Shown one piece after another: positions 34,311 through 44,184 of a stretch of DNA of 64,000 nt. The position numbers and the translations under genes were made by a program. Positions within the stretch are counted from its first letter, which is position 1. Each line of letters starts with the position of its first letter. The notes below the pieces were generated by a model. The model did no database searches. It saw only the letters and a program-made list of their open reading frames with translations, and had not been told where the DNA came from. Source of the DNA: JBHFEI01 sp041928815 (GTDB taxonomy: Bacteria; Pseudomonadota; Alphaproteobacteria; Rhizobiales; Rhizobiaceae). The DNA lies in contig NZ_JBHFEI010000005.1 in the NCBI RefSeq assembly GCF_041928815.1, positions 1 to 64,000 of the forward strand. Direction: 5' to 3'.

Positions 34311-34477
34311 CCGAACTTGCAAGCGTCGGAAATATTCTGTATATACTCTTAAAGATCGATGCAACATTCGACAATATTTCGATTTCAGACAGTATTGCAC
34401 CAAAACAATACAGATGCTGCAGGACATGTTCCATCCTGTCGGGGAAGGCAAGACGGGATAGGACGGGAGATTCGCCC
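34311..34477. promoter_or_regulatory. AT-rich control region before the sugar transferase gene
   Basis: About 90 bases (34330-34415) are strikingly AT-rich. GTATTG (34392-34397) and CAATAC (34406-34411) form a dyad with an 8-base spacer, and CAATA (34372-34376) can pair with the same TATTG. TGTATATACT at 34338-34347 resembles a -10 element. The regulator is unknown. Confidence 0.4.
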
Positions 34478-35194
34478 ATGCCGGGAAAACCGACGATGCC
34501 GCTTGCTTTCGAGCCCGCCCCTCCGTCACGCAGGCCTGCCCTCTCCGCCGTGCGACCGCCGCGCCTTGTCCCTCCGGCGGGGCGCGATCCGCGTGCCGCC
34601 CGCCCGGTCCAGCTCGCCGTGAAGCGCGCCATCGATATCGCGGCGGCGACGGTCGGGCTCGCTCTTCTGGTGCCGCTCCTTCCGCTGATCGCCGTAGTCA
34701 TCCGCCTCGACAGTCCGGGACCCGTTTTCGTCCGCGATCTCCATCTCGGCCGCGACGACATCCCCTTCAACCTCCTGGCCTTCCGCACAGGCCGCTGGGA
34801 CGGCAGGGGACGCGCCCGCCACGGCGACGAGGAACCGACGCGGATCGGGCCGTTGCTCCGCGCCTCGGGCCTCGCCGCGCTCCCCCGGCTCTGGAACGTG
34901 CTGAGAGGCGACATGGCCCTTGTCGGCCCCCTGCCCCATGCGCCGGACCTTGCGATCGGCGGCCGACCCTGCCTGCATGCTGTTCCGGACTATGCGGAAC
35001 GGCATTGGCTGCGTCCGGGCCTTGCCGGTCCTGCCGGCGCCATGGCCGGCGCGGACGACGCCGCGCTGGTCCGGCGCGACCTCGATTATGTGCGCCATTT
35101 CAGCCTCGTCACCGACCTGCGCATCCTTAGGAGGAGCGCGGCCGGCGCCTTGCGGCGTCTGGGAAAGGCGCGCCGGGCACGGGTCAGCGACTGA
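34478..35194 (+). CDS. Sugar-phosphate transferase (monotopic PGT) homologue lacking the catalytic Asp-Glu dyad
   Basis: This 238-residue protein resembles the catalytic domain of ExoY/WcaJ/PglC-type polyprenyl-phosphate sugar transferases. It has KRAIDI (49-54), a membrane re-entrant segment (55-75), SPGPVFVRD, LLAFRTG in place of KFRSM, and LPRLWNVLRGDMALVGPLP. In the family, GLDELPQL carries the nucleophilic Asp and its Glu partner. Here residues 131-136 are GLAALP, so both are Ala, and PRP is PLP. A classical initiating transferase reaction is therefore unlikely. The start has GGGAG eight bases upstream. The 3' end overlaps the convergent Lrp gene by 11 bases. Confidence 0.75.
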   Translation: MPGKPTMPLAFEPAPPSRRPALSAVRPPRLVPPAGRDPRAARPVQLAVKRAIDIAAATVGLALLVPLLPLIAVVIRLDSPGPVFVRDLHLGRDDIPFNLLAFRTGRWDGRGRARHGDEEPTRIGPLLRASGLAALPRLWNVLRGDMALVGPLPHAPDLAIGGRPCLHAVPDYAERHWLRPGLAGPAGAMAGADDAALVRRDLDYVRHFSLVTDLRILRRSAAGALRRLGKARRARVSD

Positions 35195-35615
35195 AGCGTG
35201 TCGACAGGATGATCGACGACAGGGTTCGCTCCACGCCCGCAAGCGTGCCGATCCGGTCGATCAGCATGTCCAGCTCCCCGACCGAGCCCGCATGCACGAC
35301 CGCGATCAGGTCGAAGCTGCCGCTGACCGAATGCAGCGAACGGATCGCGGCGATCGCCTTCAGCGCGGCCGTAACCTCGCCGAGCGCGCGGGGCGCGAGC
35401 GTGATCAGCACATGCGCCTTGACCAGCGCCGCCTCCGCGGTGTCCGAAAGCCGCACCCCGTAACCGGCGATGACGCCGTCCCGTTCCAGCCGTTCGAGCC
35501 GGGCCTGAACCGTCGTGCGCGACAGGCCGAGCCGCCGTGCAAGCGTCGCGGTCGGCATGCGCGCATTCTCGCCAAGAAGGTCCAGAAGAGCGCGATCCTT
35601 GTCGGTGATGGTCAT
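35184..35615 (-). CDS. Lrp/AsnC-family transcriptional regulator
   Basis: At 143 residues it has typical length. The N-terminal helix-turn-helix (DKDRALLDLLGENARMPTATLARRLGLSRTTVQ region) precedes an effector-binding RAM domain (ALVKAHVLITLAP, SGSFDLIAVVHAGS). It is divergent from the saccharopine-dehydrogenase-like gene (139-base gap), so that gene is the likely target and an amino acid such as lysine the likely effector, both by inference. Confidence 0.9.
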   Translation of the reverse strand: MTITDKDRALLDLLGENARMPTATLARRLGLSRTTVQARLERLERDGVIAGYGVRLSDTAEAALVKAHVLITLAPRALGEVTAALKAIAAIRSLHSVSGSFDLIAVVHAGSVGELDMLIDRIGTLAGVERTLSSIILSTRFSR

Positions 35616-35754
35616 TTCGCCCTGCCCGATCGGCGGAAGGAGGAGATTTTATCGTCATATTGACCAGATTGCCGCTGCATTTCAACGCCACGACCGACGA
35701 TACTGCCGCGAAAGGCAGCAGCCGGAGCCCCGGCCCACGACGCGGAGACCCATC

Positions 35755-36858
35755 ATGACATCGATCGCCATCATCGGCGCCGGCAAGATCGGCGGCACCA
35801 TTGCGCGGATGCTCGCCCATTCCGGCAGCTATGACGTCACCATCGCCGATATGTCGGAGGAGAGCCTGTCGCAGGTGGAGCGGCACCCCGCCATCGCACC
35901 GCGCCGGATCGACATCGCCGACGCCGCGGCGCTGGACGAGCTCCTCAGGGCCAAGACGGCGGTGCTGAGCGCGGCCCCCTTCCACCTGACGACGCGGATC
36001 GCCGACGCGGCCGCGCGCGGCGACCTGCATTATCTCGACCTGACCGAGGACGTCGCCTCGACGCGCCATGTCAAGGCGCTGGCGAAGGGCGCGTCCTCCG
36101 CCTTCATCCCGCAATGCGGACTGGCGCCCGGCTTCATCTCGATCGTCGCGCAGTCGCTTGCACGCGGTTTTGATCGGCTCGACAGCGTCCGCATGCGCGT
36201 CGGCGCCCTGCCGCAATATCCCTCGAACGCGCTCAACTACAATCTCACCTGGAGCACGGACGGCGTCATCAACGAATATATCGAACCCTGCGAGGCAATC
36301 GTCAACGGCCAGCTGGTCGAGGTCCCGGCGCTGGAGGAGCGGGAGGAATTCTCGCTCGACGGCGTGACCTATGAGGCGTTCAACACCTCGGGCGGCCTCG
36401 GTACGCTGTGCGAAACACTGAAGGACCGCGTCCGCACGCTCAACTATCGCACGATCCGCTATCCGGGCCATGCGGCGATCATGAAAGCGCTGCTCAACGA
36501 TCTCGGGCTGCGCCACCGTCGCGAGGTGCTGAAGGACATCCTCGAAAACGCCCTGCCGCAGACGGTGCAGGACGTAGTGATCATCTTCGTCACCGTGTCG
36601 GGCTGGCGCGATGGCCGGCTCGTGCAGGAAACCTATGCCAACAAGGTCTACAGCGGCGCCGTTTCGGGACGCATGACCAGCGCCATCCAGATCACCACGG
36701 CCGCGAGCATCTGCGCCGTGCTCGACATGCTGGTGACCGGCGCCCTGCCGCAGACGGGCTTCGTCCGGCAGGAGGACATCCCGCTCGATGCGTTCCTCGC
36801 CAACCGCTTCGGCAGCGCCTATGGCGCGAGCCCGGCAGGCGAACGGCTCGCCGGCTGA
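35755..36858 (+). CDS. Saccharopine dehydrogenase family oxidoreductase
   Basis: This 367-residue protein has an N-terminal Rossmann motif (IIGAGKIGGTIARML) and the family's central features (TAVLSAAPFHLTTRIADAA, YLDLTED, QCGLAPGFISIVA). It is probably an NAD(P)-dependent amino-acid dehydrogenase such as a lysine- or saccharopine-type enzyme; the substrate is not certain. A GGAGA site lies seven bases before ATG 35755. It pairs with the divergent Lrp-type regulator. Confidence 0.85.
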   Translation: MTSIAIIGAGKIGGTIARMLAHSGSYDVTIADMSEESLSQVERHPAIAPRRIDIADAAALDELLRAKTAVLSAAPFHLTTRIADAAARGDLHYLDLTEDVASTRHVKALAKGASSAFIPQCGLAPGFISIVAQSLARGFDRLDSVRMRVGALPQYPSNALNYNLTWSTDGVINEYIEPCEAIVNGQLVEVPALEEREEFSLDGVTYEAFNTSGGLGTLCETLKDRVRTLNYRTIRYPGHAAIMKALLNDLGLRHRREVLKDILENALPQTVQDVVIIFVTVSGWRDGRLVQETYANKVYSGAVSGRMTSAIQITTAASICAVLDMLVTGALPQTGFVRQEDIPLDAFLANRFGSAYGASPAGERLAG

Positions 36859-36882
36859 ACCGCTCCGCCGGCCTGATCGGCG

Positions 36883-38310
36883 TCAGGCGCGGCCGAACTC
36901 GTCGGCGATGCGGACGATGTCGTCGTCGGCGAGATAGGAGCCGGTCTGCACCTCGATGATCTCCAGCGCGATCTTGCCCGGATTGCCGAGCCGGTGCACG
37001 ACGCCCTGCGGGATATAGACCGACTCGTTCTCCTGCAAGAGGCGTGTTTCCTCGCCGACGCTGACCTCGGCCGTGCCGCGCACGACGACCCAGTGCTCGG
37101 CACGATGATGGTGGCGTTGCAGCGAGATCTTCTTGCCCGGCATCAGCATCAGCCGCTTGACCGCGAAACGCTCGCCCTCCGAGATCGACGCCACCGAGCC
37201 CCAGGGACGATAGGAGGTCGGATGCACCTCCGTCAGCGGCCGCGTGGCGGCATCGGCCGCCAGCCGCTTGACGATGGCGCCGACATTCTGGCTGTCGGCG
37301 AGGCGGCCGACATAGACGGCATCCTCGCTGGCAATCACCGCGATCTCGTCCAGCCCCTGAACGGCGACATGGAGATCGCGGGAGATGACGAGCGAATTGC
37401 GGGTCGCCGAAAGTGTCGTGCCGGGGCTTGCCACATTGCCCTCCGCGTCCCTCGTGCCGGTCTTCCAGACGGAGTCCCAGGATCCGAGGTCCGACCAGGC
37501 AAAGGCCGACGGCACCACCGCCGCATGGGCCGTGCGCTCGAACACCGCATAGTCGACGGAAATGTCCGGCGCGGCGGAGAAGGCTGCCGCGTCGAGCCGG
37601 ACGAAGTCGAGATCGTTCGCCGCGCGTTCGACGGCGAGCGATGCAGCCTCGAACACGTTCGGCTCGAAGGCGGCGAGCTCGCCGAGGAAGAGATCGACCG
37701 GCAGCATGAACATGCCGGAATTCCAGACATAGCGGCCGGTCGCGAGCATCTCCTCCGCCTTGTCGCGCGGCGGCTTCTCGACGAAGCGGCGGACGATATT
37801 GGCGCCCGGCATGATCTCGTCGCCGACCTCGATATAGCCGTAGCCGGTCGCCGGCTCGGTCGGCTGGATGCCGAAGGTGACGAGGCGCCCGGCCTCGGCG
37901 GCCTGCCGCGCCGAGGCGATGCAGGCGCGATAGACCGGACCCGCATCGATCTCGTGATCCGAGGCGAGCACCTGCAGGATCGCATCGGGCCCATGCGTTT
38001 TCAGCACGAAGGCGGCGGCCGCCGCCAGCGCCGGTGCAGTGTTGCGCGCAACCGGTTCCAGGAGGATGCTGCCAAGCGCGACGCCTGCCGCCCGCGCCTG
38101 TTCTGCGACGAGGAAGCGGAACTCGCTGTTGGTGACGATAACCGGCGGCTGATAGGCGGCCCGATCCGCCACCCGCGCCAGCGTGCTCTGAAACAGCGAG
38201 CCCTCGCCGAGGAATTCCAGGAACTGCTTCGGCGCCGCCGCGCGCGACAGCGGCCAGAGCCGCGTGCCCTTGCCGCCCGCCATGATCACCGGAACGATCG
38301 TACTGCCCAT
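36883..38310 (-). CDS. manC: Mannose-1-phosphate guanylyltransferase / mannose-6-phosphate isomerase
   Basis: This 475-residue bifunctional type II enzyme has the N-terminal nucleotidyltransferase signature MAGGKGTRLWPLSR, the FVEKP motif and SVDYAVFER. The C-terminal cupin carries the isomerase activity (RPWGSVASISEGERFAVKRL, KISLQRHHHRAEHWVVVRGTA, QGVVHRL). It makes GDP-mannose for polysaccharide synthesis. ATG 38310 has GAGG and GGAAGAG sites upstream. It is convergent with the saccharopine-dehydrogenase-like gene. It may supply mannose, or GDP-fucose/rhamnose precursors, to the neighbouring locus. Confidence 0.95.
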   Translation of the reverse strand: MGSTIVPVIMAGGKGTRLWPLSRAAAPKQFLEFLGEGSLFQSTLARVADRAAYQPPVIVTNSEFRFLVAEQARAAGVALGSILLEPVARNTAPALAAAAAFVLKTHGPDAILQVLASDHEIDAGPVYRACIASARQAAEAGRLVTFGIQPTEPATGYGYIEVGDEIMPGANIVRRFVEKPPRDKAEEMLATGRYVWNSGMFMLPVDLFLGELAAFEPNVFEAASLAVERAANDLDFVRLDAAAFSAAPDISVDYAVFERTAHAAVVPSAFAWSDLGSWDSVWKTGTRDAEGNVASPGTTLSATRNSLVISRDLHVAVQGLDEIAVIASEDAVYVGRLADSQNVGAIVKRLAADAATRPLTEVHPTSYRPWGSVASISEGERFAVKRLMLMPGKKISLQRHHHRAEHWVVVRGTAEVSVGEETRLLQENESVYIPQGVVHRLGNPGKIALEIIEVQTGSYLADDDIVRIADEFGRA

Positions 38311-38423
38311 CTCTTCCGCCTCATCTGAAATGTCATGCACGGTGCCTGCACGCCGACCCGGTCGCGATCGGCGCCTTGCAGCATCGGACCAGAACAGCCG
38401 ATGGGGCAAGCGCCGTCACGAAC

Positions 38424-38448
38424 AAAAAACCCCGCCGGAGCGGGGTTT
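38424..38448 (-). terminator. Rho-independent terminator of the atp operon
   Basis: On the minus strand a 9-bp stem (AAACCCCGC/GCGGGGTTT on the plus strand, loop CGGA) ends in six T. It lies five bases after the atpC stop codon. Confidence 0.85.
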
Positions 38449-38452
38449 CGGA

Positions 38453-38860
38453 TTAGCCGGCGAAGACCGTCTGCCGCAATGTCGTCAGGTCGGACAGGAA
38501 CTGTTCGAGACCGGTGCGGTGCTCGTCGCCCGACGCGTTGGTCAGGTCGGCTTTCGCCGCCTCGATGCGCGCCTCGATCGAGGCGCGGTCCACATCCTTG
38601 ACGTGCAGGGCGGATTCGGCGAGCAGCGTGCAGCCGGCCGGCACGATGTCGGCGAAACCGCCGAAGACCACGTAACGCTCGGTTGCCCCCGCAGCGGTCT
38701 TCACCGTGACGACGCCCGGACGGATCGTCGTCATCACCGGCGAGTGATGGGCCATGACCGTCATTTCGCCTTCCGTCGCCGGCAGGACGACTTCGGAAAC
38801 CTTCTCCGAAATCAGGAGCCGCTCGGGAGAAACGAGTTCAAAGTTGAAACTGTCGGCCAT
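38453..38860 (-). CDS. atpC: F1 ATP synthase epsilon subunit
   Basis: At 135 residues it is the usual alphaproteobacterial length. It has the N-terminal beta-sandwich (FELVSPERLLISEKVSEVVLPATEGEMTV region, HHSPVMTTIRPGVV) and a short helical C-terminus. It is part of the central stalk and regulates ATP hydrolysis. It is the last gene of atpHAGDC, followed by a strong terminator. Confidence 0.97.
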   Translation of the reverse strand: MADSFNFELVSPERLLISEKVSEVVLPATEGEMTVMAHHSPVMTTIRPGVVTVKTAAGATERYVVFGGFADIVPAGCTLLAESALHVKDVDRASIEARIEAAKADLTNASGDEHRTGLEQFLSDLTTLRQTVFAG

Positions 38861-38996
38861 GGGACTTCACTTTACCTCAAATGTCCGCACACATGTCAGG
38901 CGGACAGGATGACGTCGACGGCAAAACACCGCTTCGGGCATGGCGTCGCCGCGGCGGGCGGCGATGCCGGGCGAACCGGCATCGCGGATGTGTCAA

Positions 38997-40433
<1,437 letters not shown>

Positions 40434-40456
40434 GTTTCTATCCTCTTTCCCTAATC

Positions 40457-41338
40457 CTAGAGCGCTTCCGCGCCCGAGATAATTTCAATCAGTTCCTTGG
40501 TGATCTGCGCCTGACGCTGGCGGTTGTAGTTGAGCGTCAGCTTGTTGATCATATCACCGGCGTTGCGCGTCGCATTGTCCATGGCGCTCATCTTGGCGCC
40601 CATCTCACCCGCGACGTTCTCGAGCAGGGCCCGGAAGACCTGGACGGAGATGTTGCGCGGAATGAGGTCGCTGAGGATGGCGCCCGCGTCGGGCTCGTAT
40701 TCGTAGATGGCGCCGGCGCTGCCGGCGGCCGTCGCATCGGCGGGCGCCGAGGCGGGGATCAGCTGCAGTGCCGTCGGCACCTGCGAGATCACCGACTTGA
40801 ACTCGGAATAGAACAGCGTGCAGACGTCGAACTCGCCCTTGTCGAAACGGGCAATCACGTTGCGCGCGATCTGGTCGGCATTGACGAAGCCGATCTTCTT
40901 CACGTCACGCAGGTCGATGCGCTCGATGATCAACGAGGCATATTCGCGGCGCAGGATATCAAAACCCTTCTTGCCGACGCAGACGATCTTCACGGTCTTG
41001 CCGGCGGCAAGCAGCCGGCGGATGTGATCGCGCGCGAAACGCGCGATCTGGCTGTTGAAACCGCCGCAGAGGCCGCGCTCGGCGGTGCAGACGACGAGCA
41101 GATGCACGTTGTCCTTGCCGGTGCCGGTCATCAGGCGCGGCGCGCTGTCGTCGGCGCCGACGGCCTGGGCGATGTTGGCGAGAACGGCGCTCATCCGCTG
41201 GGAATAGGGCCGGGCCGCTTCGGCGGCTTCCTGCGCACGCCGAAGCTTCGCCGCGGCGACCATCTTCATCGCCTTGGTGATCTTCTGCGTCGCCTTGACC
41301 GAGGCGATCCTGTTTTTCAGGTCCTTAAGAGAAGGCAT
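40457..41338 (-). CDS. atpG: F1 ATP synthase gamma subunit
   Basis: This 293-residue central-stalk subunit has the conserved N-terminal helix (LKNRIASVKATQKITKAMKMVAAAKLRRA area) and the C-terminal helix (MSAMDNATRNAGDMINKL, YNRQRQAQITKELIEI). It couples rotation to catalysis. It lies between atpA and atpD. Confidence 0.99.
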   Translation of the reverse strand: MPSLKDLKNRIASVKATQKITKAMKMVAAAKLRRAQEAAEAARPYSQRMSAVLANIAQAVGADDSAPRLMTGTGKDNVHLLVVCTAERGLCGGFNSQIARFARDHIRRLLAAGKTVKIVCVGKKGFDILRREYASLIIERIDLRDVKKIGFVNADQIARNVIARFDKGEFDVCTLFYSEFKSVISQVPTALQLIPASAPADATAAGSAGAIYEYEPDAGAILSDLIPRNISVQVFRALLENVAGEMGAKMSAMDNATRNAGDMINKLTLNYNRQRQAQITKELIEIISGAEAL

Positions 41339-41366
41339 CCGTTATCCGTCCTAAATCGGGCCCCGA

Positions 41367-42896
41367 TTACGCGAAGCTCTTGGAGAAGCTGTCGAGCGCG
41401 GACTTGAGCTTGGAGCGCGTGTCGTCGCTCAGCGCCTTTTCCTTGCGGATCGTCTCGAGGATCTCCTTGCCTTCCGAACGGAGGTAGGCGAGCAGGCCCT
41501 GCTCGAACTTGCCGACCTGGGCGACCGGCAGCTTGTCGAGATAGCCGTTGACGCCGGCGAAGATCACCGCCACCTGCTCTTCCGTCTTCAGCGGCGAGAA
41601 CTGCGGCTGCTTCAGGAGTTCCGTCAGGCGGGCGCCGCGGTTGAGCAGGCGCTGCGTCGCGGCGTCGAGGTCGGAGCCGAACTGGGCGAAGGCGGCCATT
41701 TCGCGATACTGGGCGAGCTCGCCCTTGATCGAGCCGGCGACCTGCTTCATCGCCTTGATCTGGGCCGACGAACCGACGCGCGACACCGAGAGGCCGACAT
41801 TCACCGCCGGGCGGATGCCCTGGTAGAACAGGTCGGTCTCGAGGAAGATCTGGCCGTCGGTGATCGAGATCACGTTGGTCGGGATGAAGGCCGACACGTC
41901 GTTGCCCTGCGTCTCGATGACAGGAAGCGCGGTCAGCGAGCCGGCGCCATTGGCGTCGGAGAGCTTGGCGGCGCGCTCGAGCAGGCGAGAATGCAGGTAG
42001 AAGACGTCGCCCGGATAGGCTTCGCGGCCCGGCGGGCGGCGCAGCAGCAGCGACATCTGGCGGTAGGAGACGGCCTGCTTGGAGAGGTCGTCATAGCCGA
42101 TCAGAGCGTGCTGGCCGTTGTCGCGGAAATATTCGCCCATGGCGCAGCCGGCGAACGGCGCGAGATACTGCATCGGCGCCGGGTCGGAGGCCGTCGCGGC
42201 AACGATGATCGAATACTGCAGCGCGCCGCGCTCTTCCAGCACCTTGACGAACTGGGCAACGGTCGAACGCTTCTGGCCGATGGCGACGTAGACGCAATAG
42301 AGCTTGTCGTTGTCCGGGCCGTTGTCGTGGATGGCCTTCTGGTTAAGGATCGTGTCGAGGATGATCGCGGTCTTGCCGGTCTGGCGGTCGCCGATGACGA
42401 GCTCGCGCTGGCCACGGCCGACCGGGATCAGGGCGTCGATGGCCTTGAGGCCGGTCGACATCGGCTCGTGCACCGACTTGCGCGGGATGATGCCCGGCGC
42501 CTTCACATCGACGCGGGCGCGGCGAGTGGCGTTGATCGGGCCCTTGCCGTCGATCGGGTTGCCGAGCGCGTCGACGACGCGGCCGAGCAGTTCCGGACCG
42601 ACCGGAACGTCGACGATGGCGCCAGTGCGCTTGACGGTGTCGCCTTCCTTAATGTCGCGGTCGGAACCGAAGATGACGACGCCGACATTGTCGGCTTCGA
42701 GGTTGAGCGCCATGCCGCGGATGCCGCCGGGAAACTCGACCATCTCACCGGCCTGAACATTGTCCAGACCGTAGACGCGGGCGATACCGTCGCCTACGGA
42801 CAGAACCTGGCCGACCTCAGAGACTTCCGCCTCCTGGCCGAAGTTCTTGATTTGATCTTTGAGAATCGCGGAAATTTCCGCTGCGCGGATATCCAT
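41367..42896 (-). CDS. atpA: F1 ATP synthase alpha subunit
   Basis: This 509-residue protein has Walker A GDRQTGKT, the N-terminal beta-barrel (VGDGIARVYGLDNVQAGEMVEF) and the signature PAVNVGLSVSRVGS. It is the nucleotide-binding, non-catalytic partner of AtpD. Its ATG overlaps the atpH stop by one base (TGATG). Confidence 0.99.
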   Translation of the reverse strand: MDIRAAEISAILKDQIKNFGQEAEVSEVGQVLSVGDGIARVYGLDNVQAGEMVEFPGGIRGMALNLEADNVGVVIFGSDRDIKEGDTVKRTGAIVDVPVGPELLGRVVDALGNPIDGKGPINATRRARVDVKAPGIIPRKSVHEPMSTGLKAIDALIPVGRGQRELVIGDRQTGKTAIILDTILNQKAIHDNGPDNDKLYCVYVAIGQKRSTVAQFVKVLEERGALQYSIIVAATASDPAPMQYLAPFAGCAMGEYFRDNGQHALIGYDDLSKQAVSYRQMSLLLRRPPGREAYPGDVFYLHSRLLERAAKLSDANGAGSLTALPVIETQGNDVSAFIPTNVISITDGQIFLETDLFYQGIRPAVNVGLSVSRVGSSAQIKAMKQVAGSIKGELAQYREMAAFAQFGSDLDAATQRLLNRGARLTELLKQPQFSPLKTEEQVAVIFAGVNGYLDKLPVAQVGKFEQGLLAYLRSEGKEILETIRKEKALSDDTRSKLKSALDSFSKSFA

Positions 42897-43462
42897 CAGC
42901 CAACCTCTTTCAGTGCAAGCTTAAGGCTCGAGAGTTTCGTGCGAAGAGACGTGTCGATCTGGCGCGAGCCGACCTTGACGATCAACCCTCCGAGGATCGA
43001 CGGATCGATGACGACGTTGATCGCCACGTCCTTTCCGGTGACGCCTTTCAGCGCCGCCTTCAATTCGGTTTCCTGCGCCTCCGTCAGCGCATGGGCCGAC
43101 GTGACGTCGGCGGAGATTTCGCCGCGATGACGCGCCGCGATGGCCTTGAAGGCCGAGATGATACCGGGGACGGCGAAGAGGCGGCGATTGCGCGCGACGA
43201 CCTTCAGGAAATTTCCGGTGAGGCCGCCAATGCCGGCCTTTTCGACGATCGCGGAAATCGCCTTGAACTGGTCATCGGCCGAGAAGATCGGGCTGACGAT
43301 CAGCCGCTTCAGATCGGCGCTGCCATCGATGAGGCTCTGGAACTGCGTGAGCTCGGCCGAGACCGCGTCCACCGTGCCTGCATCGCGGGCGAGATCGAAA
43401 AGCGAAGAGGCATAGCGCTCTGCAACACCGGAAATAAGCTGGGATGTGTCTGCCACGGGCAC
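42896..43462 (-). CDS. atpH: F1 ATP synthase delta subunit
   Basis: This 188-residue OSCP/delta subunit has an N-terminal helical domain (ISGVAERYASSLFDLA) and the C-terminal LGGLIVKVGSRQIDTSLRTKL. It links F1 to the peripheral stalk. The start is a GTG at 43462 (next GTG two codons later). It is the first gene of the operon; F0 genes are not adjacent, as is normal for alphaproteobacteria. Confidence 0.97.
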   Translation of the reverse strand: MPVADTSQLISGVAERYASSLFDLARDAGTVDAVSAELTQFQSLIDGSADLKRLIVSPIFSADDQFKAISAIVEKAGIGGLTGNFLKVVARNRRLFAVPGIISAFKAIAARHRGEISADVTSAHALTEAQETELKAALKGVTGKDVAINVVIDPSILGGLIVKVGSRQIDTSLRTKLSSLKLALKEVG

Positions 43463-43589
43463 ACGCTTCTCTCATCTTTATTCAAAATGTCAGCTTGCGG
43501 GGATCTGGCAACCTAAGATTTTGAATTTGTTGCTGTATTAAACACGGACACAGGGCTTGGCCACCCCGTTCCTGACGAAGTCGCGGTTC

Positions 43590-43618
43590 GTCTAGCATAG
43601 GATGTTGGGACTCGCAAC
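43590..43618 (-). promoter_or_regulatory. Possible atp operon promoter
   Basis: Minus strand GTTGCG and CTAGAC with a 17-base spacer approximate CTTGAC-N17-CTATAT. The leader to atpH would be about 120 bases. Confidence 0.35.
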
Positions 43619-43714
43619 ACGCGAAGGCGGGCGAATGCCGCAGATGGCGCCTGTTTGACAGAATTTTGCCTTGAATTGGGAATCTGCTGCGTTTTTTGCC
43701 GGCCTGCAGCGGGG

Positions 43715-44101
43715 CTAGATCAGCCCGAAGACATAGGCGAGCGGCAGCGCGGCGAGCACCGTCTGCACGAGGAGAATCGCTCCGGTTGCAAGGCCGGCGG
43801 AGCGGTCGGACATCATGGACAGGATGCGCGAGAAGACGCCGAGGGCGAGCGCGGCGCCGAGTGCCAGATAGACCATCGGCTGGGCGAGGAAGACGGCGGC
43901 GAGCGCAAACCCGGCATGGGTGCCGCCGACGAGCGAGCGCGCCTCGGCGAGCCCGCGCCTTGTTTCGCCGCGAAGGTCGAGGCCGAGCAGGCGCAGCGTC
44001 GTGCCGGGAAACAGCATCATCCCGAGGCCGAAAAGCGCGGTGGCGAGCGCAGCCGAAAAGGCGAGGAATTCTCCCTGATCGGTCGGAATATAGAAATCCA
44101 T
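43715..44101 (-). CDS. Four-segment inner-membrane protein of unknown function (DUF4345-like)
   Basis: This 128-residue protein has four hydrophobic segments, with the second preceded by EARSLVGGTHAGFALAAVF, a pattern similar to DUF4345 proteins. No catalytic motif is visible. It stands alone between priA and the atp operon, 84 bases after the priA stop-to-start side. The function is unknown and the family label is tentative. Confidence 0.7.
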   Translation of the reverse strand: MDFYIPTDQGEFLAFSAALATALFGLGMMLFPGTTLRLLGLDLRGETRRGLAEARSLVGGTHAGFALAAVFLAQPMVYLALGAALALGVFSRILSMMSDRSAGLATGAILLVQTVLAALPLAYVFGLI

Positions 44102-44184
44102 CGGCGTCTCCCTGCGGGCTGCGGGCCGCGCCCCGGCGTCTTAGCCCATTGCGCTTCGTGTTTGTATCTTATCCGCGGCCCGGC

